From Methanospirillum purgamenti (GTDB lineage Archaea > Halobacteriota > Methanomicrobia > Methanomicrobiales > Methanospirillaceae): a stretch of DNA of 64,000 nt. The translations under genes were made by a program, and so were the position numbers. Shown here in pieces: positions 54,987 to 63,246 of this stretch. Position 1 is the first letter of the stretch. Every line of letters begins with the position of its first letter. The DNA lies in assembly GCF_018502485.1 (NCBI RefSeq), contig NZ_CP075546.1; one strand, written 5' to 3'. Below the pieces are notes generated by a model. That model did not search any database. It was given only the letters and a program-made list of their open reading frames with translations, and was not told where the DNA came from.

Positions 54987-55518
54987 CTACTCTCACCGAA
55001 TCGGTTACTTCAATGGAGACAAGATAGGAATACGGACGTGAAAGGGTCGGGTTTCCTTTCTTTATAACAAATCCGATATCAACAATATCAGCACCGATAC
55101 TCTCCAGAGCGGCAATGATCCCATTCATTGTGCCTCCGGTACTGATGACATCATCAACAATGACCACCCGATCACCTGGGCAAATTCCGTTTATGTACAT
55201 CTCTCCCTTTGAGTATCCGGTCACCTGACAGACATCACACTCTCCAGGCAGATTATATCTTCGTTTTCTGATAATGTTCACCGGAATATCGGTCATGAGA
55301 GACAACGCTGTTGCAATTGGTATTCCCATGGCTTCAGCAGTCACAATATACTTCACATCTGCAAGGTCCAGAAGGCGGATCATACCGACGGCTATCTCCC
55401 GGAGCAGTCCGGGGTCGATATCAGGAATTCCATCGGTGATAGGATGAACAAAATAATTGTATTCACCTTTTTTAACAATGGGGCAGGTAATAAGTGAATT
55501 AGTTAGAATGGGAAACAT
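54970..55518 (-). CDS. hpt: Hypoxanthine/adenine phosphoribosyltransferase
   Basis: From ATG 55518 the 182-residue enzyme salvages purines with PRPP. VVIVDDVISTGGTM is the PRPP motif and PIVKKGEYNYFVHPI the family N-terminus. The frame is open to 55560, but the shorter start aligns with archaeal homologues. It overlaps mfnA by 20 bases. Confidence 0.9.
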   Translation of the reverse strand: MFPILTNSLITCPIVKKGEYNYFVHPITDGIPDIDPGLLREIAVGMIRLLDLADVKYIVTAEAMGIPIATALSLMTDIPVNIIRKRRYNLPGECDVCQVTGYSKGEMYINGICPGDRVVIVDDVISTGGTMNGIIAALESIGADIVDIGFVIKKGNPTLSRPYSYLVSIEVTDSVRVVDQTS

Positions 55519-56608
55519 ACGATTCTCCAAAGTCTGTGAGGAATGACTCGACAACATCACGGGTTACATGTGGCATACACACTATCCGAAGGTCGCCCTT
55601 CCGTGTGTACGAGACTGTCCAGGGGGAAGGAACGCTGACATGATCAAAAGTTGCGACATTTACATCAGGTGTAACTTTTCGTGGCACTCCGAACGCTTCC
55701 ATCCCTTCAATGAGTCTTCTGGTATTCTCCATACATCCGGTGACAAGTGCTTTCATTCCTGTTCGTCCTAAATATGCCATTACAGCATATGCTGCTGCAA
55801 CTGACGCACCAGGCCGTGTTCCGGTCAGACTGTATGCCTGTTTTGTTGTCAGATATGGTGTTTCAACAAGCAGGTTGCAAAATACCCGTTCATCCCGAAC
55901 CATCAGAATTCCTGATGGAATTGTGCTCATTCCCATCTTGTGGGGATCGACTGATATTGATCCGACACCGGGGACAGAAAAGTCAAATGGTGGTGCATGA
56001 TCGATAAATGGAAGCACATATCCCCCAAATGCAGCATCAACATGAAGATGCACTCCCTCCTGTTCCGCAAGTTTCCCAAGAGCTGGTATGGGATCAGTCA
56101 TTCCATATTCTGTAGTTCCTGCAACAGACACTATACAGCATGTGTTTTTGTCAATAAGTTCACCGGTTGCATCAGGTATCATTCGGTACTGGTCATCAAT
56201 TGGGGCAACACGCATCTCAACATCCATCATCCCGCATGCTTTCTCAAATGAGAAATGCGCTGATGCCGGGACAATAATATTTGGATTCTTAACCTGCTTT
56301 GTTTTTTTACAAAACCGAAGAACCTGAATATTTGACTCCGTTCCCCCTGATGTTGTACATCCCCCGGCAGATGGCTCCTGATAAAGATCAGCAAACCACC
56401 TGATTAAATGGTCTTCAAGTTGTGCAGTTCCCGGAAATAACCCCGGATCTCCAAGATTTGTTTCCATGAACAGATTATGTGCCTGCACTGCGACTGGATG
56501 TGGGGTTGTGCACATGGAAGAGAGGATATGGGAATAGGATCTATCCTCGTTTCGCTTCGCCTTGAGAAAACAAAAAAGTTCGTCGGCTGAAAGGCCTTCA
56601 GCATCCAT
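55499..56608 (-). CDS. mfnA: L-tyrosine/L-aspartate decarboxylase
   Basis: This PLP enzyme of about 369 residues makes tyramine for methanofuran (and beta-alanine from aspartate). The PLP lysine lies in SVDPHKMGMS, and VHLHVDAAFGGY contains the cofactor-binding Asp. The open frame runs to 56812, but its first 68 residues only overlap ppsA in another frame; MDAEGLSADELF at 56608 is the family start. It overlaps ppsA by 11 bases. Confidence 0.92.
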   Translation of the reverse strand: MDAEGLSADELFCFLKAKRNEDRSYSHILSSMCTTPHPVAVQAHNLFMETNLGDPGLFPGTAQLEDHLIRWFADLYQEPSAGGCTTSGGTESNIQVLRFCKKTKQVKNPNIIVPASAHFSFEKACGMMDVEMRVAPIDDQYRMIPDATGELIDKNTCCIVSVAGTTEYGMTDPIPALGKLAEQEGVHLHVDAAFGGYVLPFIDHAPPFDFSVPGVGSISVDPHKMGMSTIPSGILMVRDERVFCNLLVETPYLTTKQAYSLTGTRPGASVAAAYAVMAYLGRTGMKALVTGCMENTRRLIEGMEAFGVPRKVTPDVNVATFDHVSVPSPWTVSYTRKGDLRIVCMPHVTRDVVESFLTDFGESYVSHSN

Positions 56609-58886
56609 AAGGTCTTCTCGCCGCGTCAAGGATGATCCGCTGTTCAGTCCGTGCAACCGTTTCGCGGATCTTTGGGATTGCATCGATATTGGAGGAGACA
56701 CTGGTAATGCCGTGCTCAACAAGCCAGGTGACCATATCTGGCTCACTTCCGGCCTGTCCACAGATGGACACTTCAACGCCGCCTTTTCTACATGCCTGTA
56801 TTGCCTGATCAATCAGAGCGAGCACAGCCGGGTGCTTGGGCCAGTACATATCCGTGACGTTTTCATTGTTCCGATCAATGGCTATGGTATATTGGATCAG
56901 GTCATTGGTTCCGAATGAAGCAAATTTGATCCCTGCTTTGATGAAATCATCAACAAGGACGGCACTTGCCGGTATCTCGATCATGATACCAAGATCCACG
57001 TTCTCAACATCTACTCCGGCCTGTCTGAAGAGTTCTTTTGCTTTGATGAATTCTCGTGGATGAGAGACCATCGGGAACATTATTCCAAGATTGTCATATC
57101 CGAGATCCCAGAGACGTTTGAACGTGTCTATCTGCAGTTTAAATTGGGCCGGACTCTGCAGATCTCTTCGAATGCCCCGCCATCCAAGCATCGGGTTATG
57201 CTCAATGGGTTCATTCTCTCCTCCCTGCATATTTCTGAATTCATCGGTTGGTGCATCAAGGGTTCTGACCCATACCGGTTTTCCCGGGAAAGAATCAAGG
57301 ACGACTTTAATGCCATTCATAAGTTCTGAAATGAATTCTTCTTCACGGTGATTCTGGATATACCAGTTTGGCGTTTTATTCAGACCAAGGATAAGGTGCT
57401 CAATTCTTAAGAGGCCCACTCCATCAGCACCGGTTGCTGCTGCCCGCTGGGCTGCTTCAGGCATTGAAACGTTCACCTTTACAGAGGTCGCCGTGATAAT
57501 TTTTGCCGGAGCAGAAGCGATCTGAACCTGGGCAGAACCTACAACAGGAACCTGTTGGGCGATCACTCCCTCGTAAATAAGTCCCTTCTCACCATCAACG
57601 GTAATTACCTGCCCATCTTTGAGAATCTGTGTAGCCTTCCTGGTTCCGACGACTGCCGGAGTTCCAAGTTCTCGTGAGACGATTGCTGCATGACAGGTCA
57701 TTCCTCCCTCATCAGTGACGATGGCAGCAACTTTTCGCATTGCAGGAACCATATCGGGATTTGTCATCCTGGTGATCATGATGTCACCTTCTTTGACCTT
57801 CCCGATATCCTTGACATCATCAATGATGATTACCGGACCACTTGCAATTCCTGGTGATGCACCCTGTCCCTGCAGAATGACTGCATCAGCAGAACCAGTG
57901 TTATTTTCTTTTTTCACGGCTCCGACTCCTTTTATGGTTGTTATGGGGCGGGACTGGAGGATAAATATTTTATCTCCGACAATCGCCCATTCCATATCCT
58001 GAGGAATTCCATAGTGCTCTTCAGAAACAATACCATATGTTGCAAGTCTTTTCACTTCATCATCAGATAAGACCTGCATCTCCTGGCGGGACTTTTCAAC
58101 ATCCCTGGTGATAGTGCCGTAATTGCCGTCGGCTACAATTTCAATTATTTTCGGTGATATGAGACGATCAGTCGTCCGCTCAAGCCGTCTGTCAAATACA
58201 TAATTATCAGGGGATACTGCACCGGATACTACGGCTTCACCAAGACCCCAGGATCCTTCAATGATTGTCAGAGATTCTCCGGTTACCGGATGAGAGGTGA
58301 ATAAGACACCAGCCTTCTCAGAGTTGATGAGCTGTTGAACAACCACTGCAATATTCACAATATGGTGATCAAACCCCTGTTTGGAGCGATAATAGATAGC
58401 ACGAGCTCCATACAAAGAAGCCCAACATGTCTGTATTCCATTCAGGAGGTTTTCAATACCCCTGATGTTGAGAACAGTCTCCTGCTGTCCGGCAAAACTA
58501 GCATCCGGCAGATCCTCTGCAGTCGCGCTAGACCGGGCAGCTACAATCTCTCCTGTACGGGAGAGTTTTTCATATGCGATGCTGATCTCACTTTTAATAT
58601 CATCAGGCATTTTTGCCTTATGAACCAGATCCTTGGCTTTTTGTGCCGCAGATTCAAGCAAATCATTATCATCCACATCCAGGGACTCTAATAATTCAAA
58701 GAGGGGCTTTTCAAGGCCTGTCTGAACTAAAAATCGTCTGAATGCCTGACTGGTAACGACAAAAGCCGGGGGAACGGGCAGCCCGATTGAGGCCATTTCC
58801 CCGAGTGAGGCACCTTTTCCGCCAACTGATGGGATATCCTCTTTTCGGATCTCCTCAAGCCAAAGAATGTCTGGAACTCCCGTCAT
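56598..58886 (-). CDS. ppsA: Phosphoenolpyruvate synthase
   Basis: The 762-residue enzyme turns pyruvate and ATP into PEP, AMP and phosphate for gluconeogenesis. An ATP-grasp domain (about 1-340) is followed by the swivelling domain with phospho-His in GGMTCHAAIVSRE and the C-terminal PEP/pyruvate barrel (FGTNDLIQYTIAIDR, catalytic Cys in VSICGQAGSE). It is first in a five-gene overlapping run. Confidence 0.97.
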   Translation of the reverse strand: MTGVPDILWLEEIRKEDIPSVGGKGASLGEMASIGLPVPPAFVVTSQAFRRFLVQTGLEKPLFELLESLDVDDNDLLESAAQKAKDLVHKAKMPDDIKSEISIAYEKLSRTGEIVAARSSATAEDLPDASFAGQQETVLNIRGIENLLNGIQTCWASLYGARAIYYRSKQGFDHHIVNIAVVVQQLINSEKAGVLFTSHPVTGESLTIIEGSWGLGEAVVSGAVSPDNYVFDRRLERTTDRLISPKIIEIVADGNYGTITRDVEKSRQEMQVLSDDEVKRLATYGIVSEEHYGIPQDMEWAIVGDKIFILQSRPITTIKGVGAVKKENNTGSADAVILQGQGASPGIASGPVIIIDDVKDIGKVKEGDIMITRMTNPDMVPAMRKVAAIVTDEGGMTCHAAIVSRELGTPAVVGTRKATQILKDGQVITVDGEKGLIYEGVIAQQVPVVGSAQVQIASAPAKIITATSVKVNVSMPEAAQRAAATGADGVGLLRIEHLILGLNKTPNWYIQNHREEEFISELMNGIKVVLDSFPGKPVWVRTLDAPTDEFRNMQGGENEPIEHNPMLGWRGIRRDLQSPAQFKLQIDTFKRLWDLGYDNLGIMFPMVSHPREFIKAKELFRQAGVDVENVDLGIMIEIPASAVLVDDFIKAGIKFASFGTNDLIQYTIAIDRNNENVTDMYWPKHPAVLALIDQAIQACRKGGVEVSICGQAGSEPDMVTWLVEHGITSVSSNIDAIPKIRETVARTEQRIILDAARRPYGC

Positions 58887-59006
58887 GAAGACTAACCTGT
58901 GAGTAAGTATTCCGTTTGTCTTGTAATAGATGTTTTTTTATTGTGATGGTGTATGCTTCAGGAGGGTACAGCGGGAAAAAAATTTCAGGGGTGTGAAGTC
59001 CGAAAT

Positions 59007-59016
59007 CTATATATGT
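59007..59016 (+). promoter_or_regulatory. TATA box of the tRNA pair
   Basis: TCTATATATG lies about 30-38 bases before the mature 5' end of tRNA-Tyr, the usual distance for an archaeal tRNA promoter. Confidence 0.65.
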
Positions 59017-59044
59017 TGACAACTACCACCTATTAGAGCACAAT

Positions 59045-59150
59045 CCCGCCTTAACTCAGACTGGTAGAGTGCGCGGCTGTAGACTGAATTGCCGCATGAG
59101 GCAAAAGCGCAGCTACCGCGATGTCCCCGGTTCAAATCCGGGAGGCGGGA
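59045..59150 (+). tRNA. tRNA-Tyr (GTA) with canonical intron
   Basis: Acceptor arms CCCGCCT and AGGCGGG pair fully; the C1-G72 pair is characteristic of archaeal tRNA-Tyr. D stem ACTC/GAGT, anticodon stem CGCGG/CCGCG, T stem CCCGG/CCGGG. The anticodon GTA lies at 59079-59081. A 32-base intron (59083-59114) sits at the canonical position between 37 and 38. The CCA end is not encoded. Confidence 0.95.
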
Positions 59151-59158
59151 TATGCCTA

Positions 59159-59231
59159 GCCCAGATAGTGTAGTGGCCTATCATGTCGGCCTGTCACGCC
59201 GACGACTCGGATTCGAATTCCGATCTGGGCG
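59159..59231 (+). tRNA. tRNA-Asp (GTC)
   Basis: Acceptor GCCCAGA/TCTGGGC, anticodon stem TCGGC/GCCGA with anticodon GTC (59193-59195), discriminator G, and T loop TTCGAAT. It is 73 bases long, without intron or encoded CCA. It lies eight bases after tRNA-Tyr and is probably in the same transcript. Confidence 0.95.
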
Positions 59232-59298
59232 TTCTCATTTTCCGGCAATCTTCTATAGTAATCATTCTAATATCTATGAAGATAATCCGGTGTCGTTC

Positions 59299-60126
59299 AT
59301 GAATCATAAGATCACCTTTCTAGTCAGTATCTGTCTCTCTTTCATTCTCATCTCTGCTGTGACGGCAGATATTCTTCCGAATGGAACAAATACTACAAAC
59401 AGACAGATTCCGTCCGAGACCTATCTGGAAGTGATAGGTTCAATGTCTTCTCATCAGACCTACCAATTGGAAACAACAAGTCATGGAGCACATGAGGGCG
59501 GTTTCCTCTATGATGGTGAGCGGGTTTCATCCGTTGTATATAAAAATGATATGACAACAAACGGAGGATATCTTGCGCAAAGTAAAGGTCTGAAGATAGA
59601 TGAGGGTCCACAACAAAAAGGTGCCTTCAATGTAGACTCAAAAATAGTCTCTACATATCTTACTGACCCGGAAATAGGAAGTAAGATGTCATCTTCTGAT
59701 TCTCTTGAGATGTACACATCCGGTAATTATTCTCAAAACAATCTTTCAGTCCGAAATCCGCTTGTTGCTGAGATCATTGGTGACTATGTTGGTGGCTTTA
59801 ACAGTTATTACAAAGGTGCATCTGCAACTGACATGACTACCGGACAGATTGCAACGATGGCTCGTGCACGTTCAGTAGGAACAGATAATACAATACCTGC
59901 TGAGCTTCGCTATCTTATAGGAATTCATCCGGATATGTCATCTGGAATACCTTATGCAGCAGGATCAGCAAGTACCGAATTTGTTATGACTAATGAAGAG
60001 GGAGCACCGACGAATAGTACAAACCTCTCTTCAACAAAGCAGGTTAAGGATAAAACAACGGTAGATGGGCAGATATTCACCTTTGGAAAATCATTTACGG
60101 TGACTTCTGGTCTCTCCCCTACTTGA
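59299..60126 (+). CDS. Exported protein with KSFTVTSG-type C-terminus
   Basis: From ATG 59299 a signal peptide (MNHKITFLVSICLSFI ... VTA) precedes about 250 residues rich in Ser, Thr and Gly with several Asn-x-Ser/Thr sites. The frame is open back through the tRNA genes, which rules out the longer start. The C-terminal KSFTVTSGLS closely resembles the KSFTYTSGIK end of the next gene's product, so the two are related. I recognise no family. Extracellular or sheath-associated location is inferred. Confidence 0.7.
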   Translation: MNHKITFLVSICLSFILISAVTADILPNGTNTTNRQIPSETYLEVIGSMSSHQTYQLETTSHGAHEGGFLYDGERVSSVVYKNDMTTNGGYLAQSKGLKIDEGPQQKGAFNVDSKIVSTYLTDPEIGSKMSSSDSLEMYTSGNYSQNNLSVRNPLVAEIIGDYVGGFNSYYKGASATDMTTGQIATMARARSVGTDNTIPAELRYLIGIHPDMSSGIPYAAGSASTEFVMTNEEGAPTNSTNLSSTKQVKDKTTVDGQIFTFGKSFTVTSGLSPT

Positions 60127-60166
60127 TCTCCGGCAGGAAACATATTAGAACTGTCTGACAAACCAG

Positions 60167-60592
60167 ATGAGCGTGAATTACATGACGCATATTCGCGTTT
60201 TCATCTCCACAATACTCTTTATCCTCTTTACACCTGTTCTCATTAGTGCAGACTCCTGGTCAGTCTCTCCGGCTTTTGATGATCATGTGAGTGGATCAAC
60301 GAGTCTTGTTAATATGCAGTCATTTGCGATGGAATCGAAGCTCAAAATCCGGGCTGTCGGGGATGATGCCGGTCCGGCCGGTGTGGAATACATGGTAAGT
60401 ATCTCTCCAATTAATGGTTCTGACGCTGCTATTGGGACCGTTCGCACTGATTTCAGGGGGAGTATCCTTGAGGCCAGGGGAATTCATCACAATGAATCTG
60501 CAAGAAATGAATGGCGTGATTCGTCAATGGTCAGTGGCGCAATTGTAAACTTTATGAAGTCCTTTACCTATACCTCAGGAATTAAATTATGA
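60167..60592 (+). CDS. Small exported protein related to its upstream neighbour
   Basis: The 141 residues have a signal peptide (about 1-28, ending VLISAD) and a Ser/Gly-rich mature part with EARGIHHNESARNEW and the C-terminal KSFTYTSGIK shared with the preceding protein. An alternative ATG lies at 60182. It overlaps the PKD gene by four bases (ATGA). Function unknown. Confidence 0.7.
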   Translation: MSVNYMTHIRVFISTILFILFTPVLISADSWSVSPAFDDHVSGSTSLVNMQSFAMESKLKIRAVGDDAGPAGVEYMVSISPINGSDAAIGTVRTDFRGSILEARGIHHNESARNEWRDSSMVSGAIVNFMKSFTYTSGIKL

Positions 60593-61296
60593 CATCTGCC
60601 TGGTGGAGATACGTTCTCGGATTATGTGTTATCATGATATTGATTAGCACAACGGTGCATGCTGCATATACCTTAAAACCATCAATGCTTCCCTCTCCAC
60701 CTGGATTTACCCGTGGATGCCACCCCTCATATGATGAGTATGTCATCTCTACAATTGCTGCAGATTTCACTTCAGACAGGACTGAAGGAGATGCGCCATT
60801 CCGGGTACGGTTCTATGATGTCAGTTATGGATTTGCAGATGGACGAGTATGGGATTTTGGCGACGGCAACACATCAACTGATAAAAATCCCATACATACC
60901 TATCGGGAACCTGGAAAATATGACGTCACTCTGACTCTCTATTCCAATTACACCTACGAAACTCCGATGACCGAATACCGGAATACAAGTCGGGGACAAA
61001 TGACCGATTTTATGTGGTCCAGTATAGATCGTGAACTTGATTACATAACTGTTCATGAACGTGGTTCTGGTGTCAGGCAGGAAGTCCCTGAAGGTTGGTA
61101 TCCGGAGCCGAGAAACCGGGTTGAAATGCCCTCTGGTGCTGATGGTGCAATTGGGAGTGCATCCTTTACTGCAAATGAAATAACATTGTACAATAGTTCA
61201 CAGGGCTTCCTGACAGAACGTGGTTACAAGGAAACGCTTGATATAAACGGGGCATATTACCTGGTACATAGTGTCCCCTATAATACTGGATTTTAA
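60589..61296 (+). CDS. Exported PKD-domain protein
   Basis: A signal peptide (about 5-27) is followed by a PKD domain (about 55-125; VWDFGDGNTSTDKNP and HTYREPGKYDVTLTL), and a C-terminal domain of about 100 residues without a known match. PKD domains mediate extracellular protein contacts. It is coupled to the preceding gene and followed after 18 bases by the TPR lipoprotein gene. Confidence 0.82.
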   Translation: MTSAWWRYVLGLCVIMILISTTVHAAYTLKPSMLPSPPGFTRGCHPSYDEYVISTIAADFTSDRTEGDAPFRVRFYDVSYGFADGRVWDFGDGNTSTDKNPIHTYREPGKYDVTLTLYSNYTYETPMTEYRNTSRGQMTDFMWSSIDRELDYITVHERGSGVRQEVPEGWYPEPRNRVEMPSGADGAIGSASFTANEITLYNSSQGFLTERGYKETLDINGAYYLVHSVPYNTGF

Positions 61297-61314
61297 TCTT
61301 TTTTGTTGATACGA

Positions 61315-63246
61315 ATGGAAAATAAAAGCAGAAATCGTATTCTAATACATGTACTCTCCATTTCCCTTCTGACAGGATTCCTGCTCATATGTGGATGTGT
61401 TGAAGACCGGCCTATTAATGTGTCAAATGTCTCTTCAAATCTGACACTTCTTGCTCAGGATAAAGCAGAGAATGGTAGTGTCAGTGAAGCGATATCCCTG
61501 TATGACGCAGCCATAAAACTAGATGATTCAGATCCAGGTCTCTGGCTGAAAACTGCTAATCTTCTGGCGAATCAAACAAAGGATCTGGAGGCAATTACGA
61601 CCTTTTCCCATGTTCTTTTACTAAATCCTAATAACAGCACTGCTTTCGTAGGAAGAGGGGCAGCATATGCACGAACAGGTAATTTATCTGAAGCCATCAA
61701 TGATTTGAATCAGGCTGTAGTTTTGGATCCCGGGAATGCTGCTGCACATTCAGAACTTGGTGATGTCTATGCCGGGATGAATGAAACTGAATCTGCACTC
61801 TATGAGTATGGAATTGCAGTAAACCTCACCCGAAAGAATTCTGACATATATGTAAAGCAGGCTGAATTGTTATACAACGTTGGAAGGTATAACGAAGCGG
61901 CCAAAGCGTACGACAATGCGCTGAAACAGAATCTGAAGGATGCTCATTCATGGAAGCGGCTTGGGGAAATGCTCCGGCTTTCTAACCGGCTTGAAGAGGC
62001 TGCAGTTGCATATGGGCAGCTGAATACACTTGTTCCGGATAATACTGATAATTTATATATTCAGGCAGATCTTCTTGAAAAAACCGGGAAATTTAAAGAA
62101 TCAAAAGAAATCTATGCTCAACTGGTGAAAAACGATCCAAAAAACGTTGATCTTCTGATTGCTCTTGCACGAGTCCAGAATGTTCTTGGAGAATTTGAAG
62201 AATCGGCCGCAATATCCCGAAGTGCATTGATGAGAAACCAGAGCAATCCAGATGTCTGGGCAAACCTTGGATTTTCATATGCGAATCTGAAGAAGTTAGA
62301 GGCATCTTTTGATGCTTTTAATCAATCGCTGAAGATTGATCCATTCGATCCAATCACTATCACAAATGTCGGATTTTTGCTTATGCAATCAGGAAGGTAT
62401 CAGGATGCTTTGTACCGGTTTGATAATGCATCCCGGATCAATCCGGATGATGCAGCAACCTGGATGCAGAAAGCACGTGCAGAGCTTGCTTTAGGAAAAC
62501 GTGATGATGCACAAGCCTCTGCTACCAGAGCAACTAAGTTGTCTCCGTATTCAGTAGATGCATGGTACCTGCTCGGTGATGTTGCCTCAGTCAATAAACA
62601 GTATGATGTGGCAAAGGAAGCATTCGAGACTGCTTTACAAATAAATCCCCTCTATGAGGATGCATTCAAATATCTGGTAGAAGCAATGCGACAATTAAAC
62701 CAGGCGTACGATACTGTCCACTATTATGATCGGGTAATTTCTGATAATCCAAATATTACCATCGCCTGGATGAGGAAGGGGTATGCGGCTGATCTCGCGA
62801 AAGAGTATGGAATATCAGAAGATGCGTACCGGGAGGTGGTACGGATTGAACCAGGTAATACTGAGGGATGGACAAACCTTGGATTTGCCCGGTTCCAGCA
62901 GGGGAATTACTATGGTGCTATTGATGCATTCAACGAAACACTAAAGATAAATCCCAATCAGTCAGTCTTCTACGTAAACCGGGGAGCAGCGTATCAGAAG
63001 ATTGACAAACTTGATAAGGCATATGATGACTTCTCCAAAGCACTTGAACTAGATCCTGAAAGCCGTGATGCTCAGTATGGCATGGGAAAGACACTGTACA
63101 AAATGGGAAAAGTGAATGAATCATTCCCGTACTTTAAAAAGATTGGAGAAAATCTCTATATTGCCCGGGTTTATGACTCTTTGTATCAGGGAGTGACCTA
63201 CTTTTCCAATAACTGGAACTACTGGCGTTTCTCTTACCAGTGGTGA
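61315..63246 (+). CDS. TPR-repeat lipoprotein-like exported protein
   Basis: From ATG 61315 the 643-residue protein has a hydrophobic N-terminus ending in LLICGC, a lipobox-like site. About 16 tetratricopeptide repeats follow (for example AIDAFNETLKINPNQ and AYDDFSKALELDPE), with a short aromatic tail (NWNYWRFSYQW). A TTG start four codons upstream is possible. It is predicted as an anchored extracellular scaffold. Its end overlaps thiL by 13 bases, tail to tail. Confidence 0.88.
   Translation: MENKSRNRILIHVLSISLLTGFLLICGCVEDRPINVSNVSSNLTLLAQDKAENGSVSEAISLYDAAIKLDDSDPGLWLKTANLLANQTKDLEAITTFSHVLLLNPNNSTAFVGRGAAYARTGNLSEAINDLNQAVVLDPGNAAAHSELGDVYAGMNETESALYEYGIAVNLTRKNSDIYVKQAELLYNVGRYNEAAKAYDNALKQNLKDAHSWKRLGEMLRLSNRLEEAAVAYGQLNTLVPDNTDNLYIQADLLEKTGKFKESKEIYAQLVKNDPKNVDLLIALARVQNVLGEFEESAAISRSALMRNQSNPDVWANLGFSYANLKKLEASFDAFNQSLKIDPFDPITITNVGFLLMQSGRYQDALYRFDNASRINPDDAATWMQKARAELALGKRDDAQASATRATKLSPYSVDAWYLLGDVASVNKQYDVAKEAFETALQINPLYEDAFKYLVEAMRQLNQAYDTVHYYDRVISDNPNITIAWMRKGYAADLAKEYGISEDAYREVVRIEPGNTEGWTNLGFARFQQGNYYGAIDAFNETLKINPNQSVFYVNRGAAYQKIDKLDKAYDDFSKALELDPESRDAQYGMGKTLYKMGKVNESFPYFKKIGENLYIARVYDSLYQGVTYFSNNWNYWRFSYQW

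Noticed and set aside
56608..56812. 68-residue extension of MfnA
   Set aside because: It lies in another frame of ppsA, has no PLP-enzyme features, and family members begin near MDAEGLS.
59089..59298. Extended start for the exported protein after the tRNAs
   Set aside because: The frame crosses both tRNA genes. The Met at 59299 starts a normal signal peptide.
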